Origin: Desulfobacteraceae bacterium
Lineage (GTDB): Bacteria > Desulfobacterota > Desulfobacteria > Desulfobacterales > JAABSP01
Direction of reading: 5' to 3'
DNA length: 53,967 nucleotides
NCBI GenBank assembly: GCA_011390345.1
Contig: JAABSP010000037.1
Span: 1-53,967, forward strand
The translations under genes and the position numbers were made by a program. Numbering within the stretch: the stretch's first letter is position 1; each line of letters opens with the position of its first letter. Below, in pieces: positions 13,877 to 22,878 of the stretch. Under the pieces are notes generated by a model that had not been told where the DNA came from, did not search any database, and saw nothing but the letters and a program-made list of their open reading frames with translations.

Positions 13877-15571
13877 TCAGTCCTGGATGACCGGCAGCCG
13901 GATGTGGAAGGTCGTTCCATGATCCATCACACTCTTTACATCGACCTCGCCGCCCATCTTTTTGACGATGCCGTAGCAGATGGAGAGCCCCAGCCCCGTT
14001 CCCTTGCCCACCGGCTTTGTGGTGAAGAAGGGGTCGAAGATCCGGGCGAGGTTGGATTTGGGAATGCCGGGACCATTGTCGGCCACCTCGATCACCATCT
14101 CCTCCCCCTCCAGGCTTGTGGAGATCTTCAGAAGCCCTCCCTTTTTCTCCATGGCATCCAGTGCGTTGTTGATGAGATTTAACATCACCTGCTGAAATTC
14201 GGTCTCGGAGACTTTCAGCAGGGGAAGATCCTTTTGAAAGCGGGTTATGATCTCCACCCCCGCATACCTTGCCCGCTGAGCCGAAAGTTCCACCAGCTCG
14301 TCGATCATCTCGTTGACTCGAACATCATGGATCCGGGAGTCGGTCTTCCGGGCAAAGCTCAAGAGCTTATGGGTGATCTCTTTGCAGCGCCGGCCCTGGG
14401 TCCCGATCTGGAGCAGTGCCCGCTGGAACTCCTCGAGGTTTTTCCCTGCAGCAAACTCCTCTTCTTCCAGAAGATCCTGAATCCATCCGGCCTCCTCTAC
14501 CATGATGGCCACCGGGTTGTTGATCTCGTGCGCGATGCCGGCCGCAAGCTGCCCCACGGAAGCGAGCTTTCCGGTCTCGATCACCTGCTGGTTCATCATC
14601 TCCTTCTCCCGGTCGATGAAGGACATCCGGCTGACCATCCGCCCGGAGAGTAGTACTGACATGGTCACGATGCCGATGATACCGACCAAAAGGATCAAAA
14701 TGATGATCTTCTGCGCGTGCTGAAGGTCTGCATAGGCGTCCTCGCTGTGCTGCTGATAGACCATCAGCCAGTCCCCCCCTTTTAACAGGGCTCCCACATA
14801 GAGGTTTACCCGGCCGGCGCTGTCCTCCTTTTCCATTATCCGGACATTGCTATGGCTCGACGGGTTCCGGGTGAGGAAGTATTCCGAATACTGCTGAATG
14901 CTCGGCAGCGCGTCGAAGGCGGGTTCGGTCTGATACTGCCCCTGGCGGTTTAAAATAAAGGCAAAGCCTGTCTTTCCGATCCGGATCTTCTGCACCAGCG
15001 CGTTGAAGGCCATGAAGTTGATGGTGGCCCTCAGCACCCAGGGCTCCTCATCTGTCCCCCCCCGAACCGTCACGATGAAGTGGGGAAAGCCCCGGAGCCC
15101 CATAAAGACATCGCTGATGTAATATTCGTTCTCCAAAGCCTTAAGAAACCATTCCGCGCCCGAATAGCGGGCATTTTCCAGCTTGAGAGATCCGGCATAT
15201 GCCACCTGGAGCCCCTCATGGTTTACAAAGCCGAGATCCTCGAAGACCGTTCCGTACTCCTCCTGGAGGATCTTCAGCTTCTCCCGCAGGACTCTTTCGT
15301 TGTTCAGCTCCTCCACGTCGAGGGCCTCGGCCATAAACCGGATGTTGTTGAGCTTCTCCGTCAAAAAGTTGTCGATGTTCTGCCGGTGCTTCAACACCAG
15401 CTCCCCCAGATGGGCATATACTTTCTCCTTGTAGGAGTCGTGAAACTGGCTGTAGATGACCCCGGCTACCAGAAGCATGGGAGTGATGGAGACCACGATG
15501 ATGATTCCGATCATTCGGCGGGTCAGGGCATTGTAATAGTGCGTGTCGTGATGGCCGTTGTCTGCTTTCAT
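13877..15571 (-). CDS. Sensor histidine kinase with extracytoplasmic Cache-type domain
   Basis: A 564-residue kinase with transmembrane helices at about 20-41 and 288-310 enclosing a roughly 245-residue periplasmic region. That region has dCache-like features ([58 protein letters not shown]). The kinase core has the phospho-acceptor H348 in [16 protein letters not shown] box [11 protein letters not shown]1 DNGPGIPK and G2 [11 protein letters not shown]. Cache domains usually bind small organic acids or amino acids, which fits the transporter in the operon. It starts 6 nt after the first receiver gene. Confidence 0.93.
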   Translation of the reverse strand: MKADNGHHDTHYYNALTRRMIGIIIVVSITPMLLVAGVIYSQFHDSYKEKVYAHLGELVLKHRQNIDNFLTEKLNNIRFMAEALDVEELNNERVLREKLKILQEEYGTVFEDLGFVNHEGLQVAYAGSLKLENARYSGAEWFLKALENEYYISDVFMGLRGFPHFIVTVRGGTDEEPWVLRATINFMAFNALVQKIRIGKTGFAFILNRQGQYQTEPAFDALPSIQQYSEYFLTRNPSSHSNVRIMEKEDSAGRVNLYVGALLKGGDWLMVYQQHSEDAYADLQHAQKIIILILLVGIIGIVTMSVLLSGRMVSRMSFIDREKEMMNQQVIETGKLASVGQLAAGIAHEINNPVAIMVEEAGWIQDLLEEEEFAAGKNLEEFQRALLQIGTQGRRCKEITHKLLSFARKTDSRIHDVRVNEMIDELVELSAQRARYAGVEIITRFQKDLPLLKVSETEFQQVMLNLINNALDAMEKKGGLLKISTSLEGEEMVIEVADNGPGIPKSNLARIFDPFFTTKPVGKGTGLGLSICYGIVKKMGGEVDVKSVMDHGTTFHIRLPVIQD

Positions 15572-15577
15572 CTTCTC

Positions 15578-16003
15578 TTACGCTCCGGGTGGTTCGATTT
15601 TTGAAATGCGGCTGCCCCCGACCGAGGCCGGCTTTTTTTTCCGCAGGATCTCCAGAGCCACGGCCTTGATCCGTTCGACGCTGTTGCCCCGTTTCTCCAC
15701 AAAGACGACGTGCCGGAGCCCATACCCGTTCTCCTCCCAGTCCGATGCATAGGTGTGGATCACCACCGGCAGGAAGGGAATCCGGTTTTTGAGCTTTCGC
15801 ATGGTCAATGAGATCTCCACATCCGGCAGATCCGGGTCCAGGATAAGCAGGCCGATGACCTCCTCATGGTAGACCACCTGGATCAGCTCTTTTCCGCTCC
15901 GGGCGATCCGGACCCGATACCCCTCCCGGGCCAGCTCCCGCCGCAGAAACTCCCTGACATGGGGGTTTCGATCCGCAATGAGGATATCGATGGGTCCGTC
16001 CAC
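15578..16003 (-). CDS. Receiver-like protein, first gene of the operon
   Basis: A 141-residue protein with a divergent receiver fold: IADRNPHVREFLRRELAREG replaces the usual DDE pocket with ADRN, so one acidic metal ligand is lost. The phospho-acceptor position is D56 (LLILDPDLPDVE), and a VEKRGN lysine is present. It starts with GTG, supported by AAGGAGATG upstream. The altered pocket may mean weak or no phosphorylation. It is the promoter-proximal gene behind the sigma-54 site. Confidence 0.8.
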   Translation of the reverse strand: MDGPIDILIADRNPHVREFLRRELAREGYRVRIARSGKELIQVVYHEEVIGLLILDPDLPDVEISLTMRKLKNRIPFLPVVIHTYASDWEENGYGLRHVVFVEKRGNSVERIKAVALEILRKKKPASVGGSRISKIEPPGA

Positions 16004-16125
16004 TGTGCATCTCCTTATAGTGGCGTTTGATGATTAGAAAGGATGCCGATGACCTTTGAAAAAGGCAGCCCTTTCCAAAGCGGCCCTCGAGGTTCGATCC
16101 TTCGTCTGTAGCTGTCTTTGGAAAA

Positions 16126-16142
16126 TGCAACGGATATGCCAG
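16126..16142 (-). promoter_or_regulatory. Sigma-54 promoter of the eight-gene operon
   Basis: The minus strand reads CTGGCATATCCGTTGCA. The invariant GG (-24) and GC (-12) are separated by exactly 10 bp, and flanking bases match YTGGCAC-N5-TTGCW well. It lies about 125 nt upstream of the first start codon. Confidence 0.8.
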
Positions 16143-16515
16143 AGAAAAGATCCGGGGGATAGATTTAAAACCACATGAAATAAAAAGGAAATCAGTTTAT
16201 TCTTTTTGGTGTGGCCGGATTCGGGGGAATTTCTGGAAGGCGCGGGGTGTCAGTTTTCTTTACAGGGTGTAAAAGGATGGACAGGTTTAGGAAAAGGATG
16301 GGGTCATTATCATTTTTCTGGCCGGGGCTGCTGGCGCGGCTTTTTGCGTCCGCTGAATTGGCATTGTAATGAGCCCCAGCCTTTTCAATGATTTCTTTTA
16401 TTCGATTTTTTCAAATTTTAAGTGCTCATAATGTTACTAATCAGCCGCGAGGCTATTTTCGTCGGATGAATTCGTCTTGTTAGCCTGATCAGCAAGTGAC
16501 ATATAATCGCGTCGC
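16143..16515. other. Gene-free stretch with an attC-like site
   Basis: No gene seen. Positions 16433-16480 contain AATCAGCCGCGAGGC... with GTTAGCC at its right edge, closely similar in its core to the attC-like site at 377-433. A weaker relative (GGCGCGGCTTTTTGCG) lies at 16331-16350. Upstream of the sigma-54 promoter no clear enhancer repeat could be assigned by eye. Confidence 0.4.
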
Positions 16516-16752
16516 TTGTACCAGAATATTATTGCACCTATAGGGAAAGAAGCATTGATAATCCATGGTGCATATGGACTGGCCTTTGTTGCCGTAATTT
16601 CAAGTAGTTATAGTTTACAGCACTGTAAACCGGAAAAAATTACCGAACCATTGGCCATAAAAGTAAAGGAAAAACATTGGCTCATCATAATCTGTCTCAT
16701 CGTTTTAGGGGGAACAAAAATGGACGCACTTTTTAACGGCTGTTTGGGCTGA
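16516..16752 (+). CDS. Small hypothetical membrane protein
   Basis: A 78-codon frame starting at TTG, with hydrophobic stretches IIHGAYGLAFVAVISSSY (about 15-32) and WLIIICLIVLGG (about 55-66) and a basic loop between. I recognise no family. It begins 30-40 nt after the GTTAGCC edge of an attC-like site, so it could be an orphan cassette gene. The ribosome binding site is poor and the C-terminus runs into unrelated sequence, so it may be truncated or not a gene. Confidence 0.3.
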   Translation: MYQNIIAPIGKEALIIHGAYGLAFVAVISSSYSLQHCKPEKITEPLAIKVKEKHWLIIICLIVLGGTKMDALFNGCLG

Positions 16753-16815
16753 TTTTTATCACCCCAGCTTCCACCCGGATGTAGTTTCGGGCCCCGGCCA
16801 GCAGCCGGCAATTTA

Positions 16816-16852
16816 GAGGGCGTTTGAAAAGTAGTAACAAATTTTGTGGCCC
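16816..16852 (+). repeat. Terminal sequence of an IS5-type element
   Basis: The segment beginning GAGGGCGTTTGAAAAGTAG occurs in inverted orientation at 5277-5314. It lies about 80 bp upstream of a transposase start and is probably the element's left end. Confidence 0.55.
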
Positions 16853-16933
16853 TACCCAAACGCAGATTTTTTTGGTATAGACGAATGTGTCAGGGTGTGT
16901 GGAACAGCAGGAAACAGAGAAAGGAGAACTAAA

Positions 16934-17190
16934 ATGGATCGACCCCCCTATCCCACTAATCTTACCATCGATGAAGAGGCAATTTTCACTCCCCTTCTCC
17001 CCGCTGACTCCAAGTCGGGAAGACCAAGAAAATGGTCTCTGCTGGAGATCCTCAATGCCATCTTTTACATTTTGCGCTCGGGTTGCGCATGGCGTCTCCT
17101 GCCCCATGATTTTCCACCATGGCAGACGGTCTATTATTATTTTGCCAAATGGAAAAAAGACGCTACATGGGATCGGATTCACAACACAAA
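16934..17190 (+). pseudogene. IS5-type transposase, N-terminal fragment
   Basis: Begins MDRPPYPTNLTIDEEAIFTP and continues SGRPRKWSLLEILNAIFYIL, then SGCAWRLLPHDFPPWQTVYY. This is the N-terminal DUF4096 domain of IS5-family transposases. GGAGAAC lies upstream. Homology stops after TWDRIH and the frame runs on into a small membrane protein, so the DDE catalytic domain is missing. Confidence 0.75.
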
Positions 17191-17212
17191 GTTCAGAAGG
17201 AGAAAATTCAAA

Positions 17213-17464
17213 ATGGAAGCAATCGTTCAAGGTGGGTTTTATCTCGTTCTCGGCGCCTTATTGGTTATTCTTGCCATAAGTGGGATTTTCAATGGATGGC
17301 TGCCCATCGGCATGGGCTATAAAGGCATTGCCCATGTCTATAGAAAGGTAAACCCCATCGGTTTTTGGCTGCTGTTTGCCGGGTTTTCAGGTTTCGGATA
17401 TTGCTTGGTAATTCTGGGCATCCGGATTATGCTGGGAAACAGAGCCCCAACGCCTTGGCAGTGA
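17213..17464 (+). CDS. Small two-span membrane protein joined to a transposase fragment
   Basis: An 83-residue protein with its own start (AAGGAG 13 nt upstream) and two hydrophobic segments: about 5-28 (VQGGFYLVLGALLVILAISG) and about 49-72 (PIGFWLLFAGFSGFGYCLVI). The frame is open upstream through the transposase fragment, so a 206-codon chimera (16844-17464) is also possible. The internal ribosome binding site favours independent translation. I recognise no family. Confidence 0.45.
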   Translation: MEAIVQGGFYLVLGALLVILAISGIFNGWLPIGMGYKGIAHVYRKVNPIGFWLLFAGFSGFGYCLVILGIRIMLGNRAPTPWQ

Positions 17465-17617
17465 CGGAAGAAACAATTGAAACAGAAAGGAGGAATTCTC
17501 TACAGCATCGCGTTTACTGGTGGATGTGGGTAATACAAAGCTGATATTTGAGGAGGGATAAGATATGTAAAAAAGGCCGACCTGTAAATGCCCTGAAAGG
17601 GGCGGTTTGAAAAAGAA

Positions 17618-17990
17618 GTTGTTTTCAATTCCTACACTTATGACAACGACTTCGCGGTTACCGGCCGCCGGACAACGCCACTGTCCGGTTCGACTACGAC
17701 AAAAACGGCAACATGACCCTGCTGAACACGCCGACCCCGGCCGATCACCTCTTCGGCTACAACCGCGTCGATCGCAACACCTCGTACCGGACGCCCCTGA
17801 GCGGGAGCTACACATACATGTACGACCGGGACAGCAGGCTCATCCGCACGATCCTGCCCTCGGGCGGCGGGATCGCAAAGAAGGTCAACGGGATCATCAC
17901 CGTTAAAAGTACCTCTGGTCCGGCCTCGCCATCCTGCTGGCCGTCGATGACGCTTTCGACAACCTGCTCATGCGCTTTGAATACACTTGT
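17618..17990 (+). pseudogene. RHS/YD-repeat protein remnant
   Basis: Three frames in succession give RHS-type sequence: SYTYDNDFAVTGR, then VRFDYDKNGNMTLLNTP through YTYMYDRDSRLIRTILPSGG, then KYLWSGLAILLAVDDAFDNL and LMRFEYT. YD repeats ending in LWxGLxxLLAVxDxxDNLLMRFEY lie just before the hypervariable toxin tips of RHS proteins. At least two frameshifts show decay. Codon use is GC-rich, unlike the IS fragment beside it. Confidence 0.7.
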
Positions 17991-18053
17991 CAAGGAGTTC
18001 CTGCATTTATTCGAATTTTAATGCGATCGCTCTGATTTTTCGGATATTCCTTC

Positions 18054-18082
18054 TTGCCCCCTTCTGGGGGATCTGCTATATT
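18054..18082 (+). promoter_or_regulatory. Promoter upstream of resB
   Basis: TTGCCC, a 17-bp spacer and TATATT, about 50 nt before the resB start codon. Confidence 0.5.
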
Positions 18083-18132
18083 CGATTCTTTTAACCCTTT
18101 GCAGATTCCAAGAATAGCGATAAGGACAGAGA

Positions 18133-19587
18133 ATGACGACGGAAAATCAAAATAGCGCAGGGATGAAGCCGGAGAAAAGCCCGGGCTTTTTCGATCGGAT
18201 CTGGAATTTCTTCGCCTCGATCCGGCTGACGGTGGCTCTCCTGCTGACTTTGGCCGGCACCTCCATCATCGGAACCCTGGTCCCCCAGAACGAGGACCCG
18301 GCCTCATATTTCAAAGCCTACGGAGAGTTTCTCTACCGGCTCTTCTACGCGCTGGACATCTTCGACATGTACCGCTCCTGGTGGTTCCAGTTTCTGCTGC
18401 TGATGCTGGTGCTCAACATCCTGGTCTGCTCCGCGGACCGGCTCATTTCCACCGGAAAGATAATCTTTGCCAAAAAGCCGAAATACTCCCTCTCCCGGTT
18501 TCAGAAGCGGCCCGATGCCAAAACCTTCACCGCGCCGGCCCCGCCCGAAAATCTGCTGGACCCCTTCGACAAAATTGTGGCGTCGAAGTTCGGATACCGA
18601 CGGGTGGAAAAGACCGAGAACGGCTATACCATCTTTGCGGAAAAGGGGCGCAAATCCCGCCTCGGGGTATATGTGGTCCACTTGAGCGTTCTGCTGCTGC
18701 TGGCCGGGGGCCTGACCGGCTCCTTTTTCGGCTTTGAAGGGTATGTCAACATTCCGGAAGGGGATACGGTCTCCCAGATCCGGCTGCGTAATACGAACCA
18801 GCCCCTGGATCTCCCCTTTTCGGTCCGGTGCGATGATTTCAGTGTAAGCTTCTACAATACGGGCGCGCCCGAGGAGTTCCGCTCCACGCTGACCATCTTC
18901 GAGAACGAGAATCCGGTCTTTACCGAGGATATCATCGTCAATGATCCTCTTCGGTATCGGGGAATCAATCTCTTCCAGTCGAGCTACGGGGAGATGCGCT
19001 CCCGGGACGCAGACTCCGAGGAGGTGGTGATCAACTTCACCAGCGTCGAATCGGGCATGAGCTATACCCGTAAAATGAAGATCCGAGAAACCATCGATAT
19101 GCCCGAAGGGCAGGGAACCTTCAAGCTGGACCGCTTCATCCCCTCCTACACCTTCATGGACATGATGAACCTGGGGCAGGTCTTTATCGGAGTCCTCACT
19201 CCGGCCGAGGCCGCAAAGCCTGTGGAGGTGATCCTGCCGGTACAGCATCCTGATTTCGACAAGATGATCGTCAGAAGAGGACTTAGGCAGGGGAATTTTT
19301 TCATCTCCGTCGGAGATGTGCAGAAGCGGTATTATACGGGTCTTCAAGTGACGAAGGACCCGGGGGTTCCCCTGGTCTATCTCGGATTTCTGGTGATGAT
19401 CGGCGGGATCTTCATAACCTTCTTGATGTCCCATCAGCAGGTCTGCGTCTCGGTGGAGGGGATGGGCAAAGAGAAGAATAGCCGCGTCCTGGTCTCCGGG
19501 TTCGCGGATCGGAACCGGCTGGGCATGACCCGGAAGGTGGAGGATCTCCATGCGCAGCTTGTCGAGGCGGCCCAAAAAACGGCTTGA
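18133..19587 (+). CDS. resB: ResB-family cytochrome c biogenesis protein
   Basis: A 484-residue membrane protein with helices near 28-50 (IWNFFASIRLTVALLLTLAG), 83-100, 178-200 and 402-422, and a large periplasmic region (about 200-400) before the last helix. The SIRLTVALLL opening, GTLVPQ and the VVHLSVLLLLAGG segment with H183 are typical of ResB/Ccs1. ResB works with CcsA (ResC) in System II to carry haem across the membrane and attach it to CxxCH motifs. The partner gene lies at 22035, separated by two AMIN-domain genes. The downstream qrcA encodes a multihaem client. Confidence 0.92.
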   Translation: MTTENQNSAGMKPEKSPGFFDRIWNFFASIRLTVALLLTLAGTSIIGTLVPQNEDPASYFKAYGEFLYRLFYALDIFDMYRSWWFQFLLLMLVLNILVCSADRLISTGKIIFAKKPKYSLSRFQKRPDAKTFTAPAPPENLLDPFDKIVASKFGYRRVEKTENGYTIFAEKGRKSRLGVYVVHLSVLLLLAGGLTGSFFGFEGYVNIPEGDTVSQIRLRNTNQPLDLPFSVRCDDFSVSFYNTGAPEEFRSTLTIFENENPVFTEDIIVNDPLRYRGINLFQSSYGEMRSRDADSEEVVINFTSVESGMSYTRKMKIRETIDMPEGQGTFKLDRFIPSYTFMDMMNLGQVFIGVLTPAEAAKPVEVILPVQHPDFDKMIVRRGLRQGNFFISVGDVQKRYYTGLQVTKDPGVPLVYLGFLVMIGGIFITFLMSHQQVCVSVEGMGKEKNSRVLVSGFADRNRLGMTRKVEDLHAQLVEAAQKTA

Positions 19588-19641
19588 TGTTTTATCGGGC
19601 TTGTCCTATGCTCATGAAAGGATAAAAGGAGGGAAAATCTA

Positions 19642-19713
19642 ATGATTGTATTCGCCCCTGCCCCATTGACGCCCTACCTTGTTTTCTGCCATAAGTTAAG
19701 GGGGAGAGCATAG
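19642..19713 (+). CDS. Possible 23-codon leader ORF
   Basis: MIVFAPAPLTPYLVFCHKLR plus GRA, preceded by AAAGGAGGGAAAATCT, one of the better ribosome binding sites in the window. It sits alone in the 163-nt gap between resB and the zinc-ribbon/AMIN gene. No conserved motif is recognised. It may be a leader peptide, a small protein or chance. Confidence 0.25.
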   Translation: MIVFAPAPLTPYLVFCHKLRGRA

Positions 19714-19750
19714 CGTTATTTCGGCAACAACGACCAAGGGGGACCCATTC

Positions 19751-20983
19751 ATGAAATGTCCGAATTGCGGCAGCGAGCAGATCACCCGATCCCATCGGCG
19801 AGGCACCGAAAAGATCACCAAATTCTTCAATCCGTGGACGCCCTATCGGTGCAAGGATTGCTGGAGCCGGTTCCGGAAGGCGGAAAACCCGTTCAAGACG
19901 GCCGGCGCAAAGATCGGAGCCGGCGTGGCCGCGCTCATCCTGCTGATCCTTCTTCTCTTCTCCTTGGGCCTCTTCGAGCGGGAGATAAAACCGCCAACGG
20001 TTCCGCCTCCGGGGCCCGAAACCGCATCCGTGGAGCTTTCGGAACCCGTAGAAAGGCCGGCGCAGACAGATGTCCCCGCGCCGGTTGCGGAAGGGGAGGG
20101 GGCAGGGACCACAAGAACCCTTGCCCAAGTCGATACGGATGAACCGCCTCCGGATGCCGGAGATCGGATGGCCGAACCCCGATTCGGGGCCCAAGACTCT
20201 GCTTCACCGGCACCACCGAAGCCGGAGACGGCCCGGAGGGCCTTGGCAGAGACATTGAATGAAGGTGCGGAGACGGAAGCGGCAGGTTCACCCGGAACCG
20301 AAGCCTCCTCTCGGTCCGGGACCGGAGAGGAGCCCGAAGTCATACCGGAAGTGATCCTTGCGGAGATCGATGAATCCGGATTGGCCGGCCCCGGAACCGA
20401 ATCGGGAGATGAAGCCGATACCGCGGCCGAGCCCGACCCGGAAACCGAAGCCCGGCGACAGGCGATCCTTGAAAGACGGGTCGGGCCCCAGGAGGGGCCG
20501 ATTTCCGGACCCGAGGGAAAAACGGCCGGAAGGCCCGAAGGGATGGCGGAAGTAAACTCCCCGCCGGTAAAGCGGCCCGCAGACAACATGAACAAGAAGG
20601 GCGACCCCGCGCCCAGGGTCGAGCCGGGGGAGATCGCACGGGCAACCCCCACCCGATCCCCCAAGGCGACGATGACCCGGATCGAGCAGGTTCCGATCCA
20701 AAGCGGATTTGGGATGCGGATCCATGCCAATGGCTCCTTTGCAGGCTACAACGCCTTTACCATGGGAACCCCCCCCCGCCTGGTGGTCAACCTCCAGGGG
20801 GAGTGGGAGAACCAGGGAAAAAATACCTATCCCGTGTCCGGAGATCTGGTCCGCCGTGTCCGGGTCGGGGAGCATCCGGGGTATCTGACCGTTGTGCTCG
20901 ATCTGCAGCGAAAGATCAGGGCCGAGGTTCTGGTTGAAAAATCGCCCGAAGGCTATACCCTTATCCTGAAGGAGGCGCCATGA
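19751..20983 (+). CDS. Zinc-ribbon, single-span, AMIN-domain envelope protein
   Basis: A 410-residue protein. Residues 3-6 (CPNC) and 34-37 (CKDC) form a cytoplasmic zinc ribbon. A transmembrane helix lies at about 56-76 (GVAALILLILLLFSLGLF). A long Pro/Glu/Ala-rich linker (about 80-310) follows, then a C-terminal AMIN-like domain (RIEQVPIQSGFGMRIHANGS through VVLDLQRKIRAEVL). AMIN domains bind peptidoglycan or target envelope machines. The linker would let the AMIN domain reach across the periplasm. It overlaps the next AMIN gene by 4 nt, and both sit between resB and ccsA, which is unusual. Confidence 0.8.
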   Translation: MKCPNCGSEQITRSHRRGTEKITKFFNPWTPYRCKDCWSRFRKAENPFKTAGAKIGAGVAALILLILLLFSLGLFEREIKPPTVPPPGPETASVELSEPVERPAQTDVPAPVAEGEGAGTTRTLAQVDTDEPPPDAGDRMAEPRFGAQDSASPAPPKPETARRALAETLNEGAETEAAGSPGTEASSRSGTGEEPEVIPEVILAEIDESGLAGPGTESGDEADTAAEPDPETEARRQAILERRVGPQEGPISGPEGKTAGRPEGMAEVNSPPVKRPADNMNKKGDPAPRVEPGEIARATPTRSPKATMTRIEQVPIQSGFGMRIHANGSFAGYNAFTMGTPPRLVVNLQGEWENQGKNTYPVSGDLVRRVRVGEHPGYLTVVLDLQRKIRAEVLVEKSPEGYTLILKEAP

Positions 20984-21981
20984 AAGCAACAGGCAGCTTA
21001 CAACGCAGTGGTTTCCGTCGGATCGGACTTCCCCTTTTTCTGTTTCTGCTGATGCTGTTCATGGTCGGCGCTTCCGGAACCGGCTTTTCCCAGCCCCTCC
21101 CCGAACTGGAGGAGGTGACCCTGAGAGACGACCAGGGGCAGTTCTGGGTGACGATCTGGTCCGATGCGCCGGTGGCCGATTACCATCTATCTTATGCCTG
21201 CTCGCCCCCCCAACTGCTGATCGATCTGCCGGGGGAATGGAAGAAGCCCTCCCGGACCCGATATCCCCAGAAGCATGATACGGTAAAATCGATCGCGGTC
21301 CGCCATTCCAAAGAGAAGATCCAGGTCTCCCTGTATCTCAAAACGAGGAAGAACCTAACCCCCTATATCGACATCGCGCCCGAAGGGCTGGTCCTCAAGC
21401 TGAAGAAGCGCCACCTCTTCGATCTGCGGGATCAGGAATCCTCCTGCGCGGTTGCCGGGACAAAGGGGACGGCAGGGAGTAAAAAGTCTGCTGCCGAAAA
21501 CCCAAAGCCGGACAGCCGCAGAGAAGATGAACGGAAACCCTCCTTAGAGGAGAAGGAGGAGAAGACGGATCAGGAAGGCTCGGATCAGTCGGCGCAGGAC
21601 GGAAAAGAGCCGGATGTGAGCCAACTGGAGCCGCCGGCCGACAAAGGCAAAAAACGGCCATTCCGCGCGATCGCGCCTGAACAGACCGATGACGGCCTGA
21701 AGCTTCTCATCGACCTGGACGGCCCAATCGAAGAACCCAATATCTTCACCCTCATGGATCAGAAGCCGCCGAAGCTGGTGCTCGATTTCCCGGGCATCTG
21801 GGACAATCCGGGCCCCACCGTGCTGAAGGTGGATGACGAGCTGATCGAAAAGATCCGGGTGGGGGTTCATGACGAATTTCTGCGGATCGTTCTCGACCTG
21901 GGGTTTCTCACACCACCGGTCTACGAGATCGAATCGGCTCCCCAAGGCATTGTTCTGGTTTTAAAAGAGCCGGAATCATGA
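20980..21981 (+). CDS. Exported protein with two AMIN-like domains
   Basis: A 333-residue protein with an N-terminal signal segment (RIGLPLFLFLLMLFMVGASG, about 15-34). A first AMIN-like unit (about 44-140, QFWVTIWSDAPVADYHL, PPQLLIDLPGEW) is followed by a charged Lys/Glu-rich linker and a second unit (about 225-330, GLKLLIDLDGPIEEP, PPKLVLDFPGIWDN, LRIVLDLG). The repeated 'PPxLVxDxPGxW' strand links both units and the C-terminus of the preceding protein. It is translationally coupled to that gene by ATGA. Probably periplasmic; whether it serves haem ligation or the cell wall is unknown. Confidence 0.8.
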   Translation: MKATGSLQRSGFRRIGLPLFLFLLMLFMVGASGTGFSQPLPELEEVTLRDDQGQFWVTIWSDAPVADYHLSYACSPPQLLIDLPGEWKKPSRTRYPQKHDTVKSIAVRHSKEKIQVSLYLKTRKNLTPYIDIAPEGLVLKLKKRHLFDLRDQESSCAVAGTKGTAGSKKSAAENPKPDSRREDERKPSLEEKEEKTDQEGSDQSAQDGKEPDVSQLEPPADKGKKRPFRAIAPEQTDDGLKLLIDLDGPIEEPNIFTLMDQKPPKLVLDFPGIWDNPGPTVLKVDDELIEKIRVGVHDEFLRIVLDLGFLTPPVYEIESAPQGIVLVLKEPES

Positions 21982-22034
21982 ACAACAGCAACCCTTAAAG
22001 TACAACGGACGTACAAAGAAACATAGGAGCATCA

Positions 22035-22871
22035 GTGTACAATTCCCTAATTCTTTCAATCGTAACCTTCATCTACGGCCTGGCCGCAGTCTTCTATATC
22101 GGCGCCTGGATCTTCAAAAAGGATTCCGTCGGAAAGGCGGCCACAATCACGACCATCATCGCGGTCATCGGCAATACCATCGGCATCGGCCTGCGCTGGG
22201 TCGAGTCCTACCAGATCGGCTTTGGCCGCGCACCATTGACCAACCTCTATGAATCTCTGGTCTTTTTTGCCCTGTGCATCGCCGTGGTCTACCTCTACAT
22301 CGAATACCGGTATAAAAACCGGACCATCGGCGCATTCGCCACCCCCATCGCATTTCTGGCCATGGCCTACGCGTCTCTTTCACCGGACATCAGCGACCGG
22401 ATTCAGCCGCTGATCCCGGCGCTCAAAAGCAACTGGCTCATCGCGCACGTCATCACCTGCTTTCTCGGCTACGCCGGATTCGCGGTGGCCTTCGGCACGA
22501 GCCTGATGTATCTCTTCAAAAAGCGGGATGCCGAGGAAAAAAGCCCGCTCCTCTCACGCCTTCCGGCCCTTTCCGTGATCGACGACCTGACCCACCGGAT
22601 GGTGATGTTCGGCTTTCTCTTTCTGACCATCGGCATCATCACGGGCGCGGTCTGGGCCAACTCGGCCTGGGGCAGCTACTGGTCCTGGGACCCCAAGGAG
22701 ACCTGGTCATTGATCACCTGGTTCATCTATGCCACCCTGCTGCACGCCCGGCTCATGCGCGGATGGCACGGAAATCGGATCGCCTACATCTCCGTGGTCG
22801 GCTTCATGGCGGTTCTTTTCACCTACTTCGGCGTCAACCTGCTGCCGGGCCTCCACAGCTACGGACAGTGA
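22035..22871 (+). CDS. ccsA: CcsA/ResC-type haem handling protein
   Basis: A 278-residue polytopic protein with about eight membrane helices and the tryptophan-rich periplasmic haem-binding loop AWGSYWSWDPKETWSL (211-226), diagnostic of CcsA/CcmC/CcmF proteins. Histidines flanking the loop (H138 in LIAHVITC, H187 in LTHRMV, H237) are candidate haem ligands. The start is GTG with AGGAGC upstream. It forms the System II synthetase with ResB at 18133. The length is typical for the ccsA/ccsB group. Confidence 0.93.
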   Translation: MYNSLILSIVTFIYGLAAVFYIGAWIFKKDSVGKAATITTIIAVIGNTIGIGLRWVESYQIGFGRAPLTNLYESLVFFALCIAVVYLYIEYRYKNRTIGAFATPIAFLAMAYASLSPDISDRIQPLIPALKSNWLIAHVITCFLGYAGFAVAFGTSLMYLFKKRDAEEKSPLLSRLPALSVIDDLTHRMVMFGFLFLTIGIITGAVWANSAWGSYWSWDPKETWSLITWFIYATLLHARLMRGWHGNRIAYISVVGFMAVLFTYFGVNLLPGLHSYGQ

Positions 22872-22878
22872 TTTTCTC

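Noticed and set aside
18304-19575. A 423-codon minus-strand frame opposite resB
   Set aside because: Antisense shadow; His/Asp/Leu-rich composition typical of reverse-complement artefacts.
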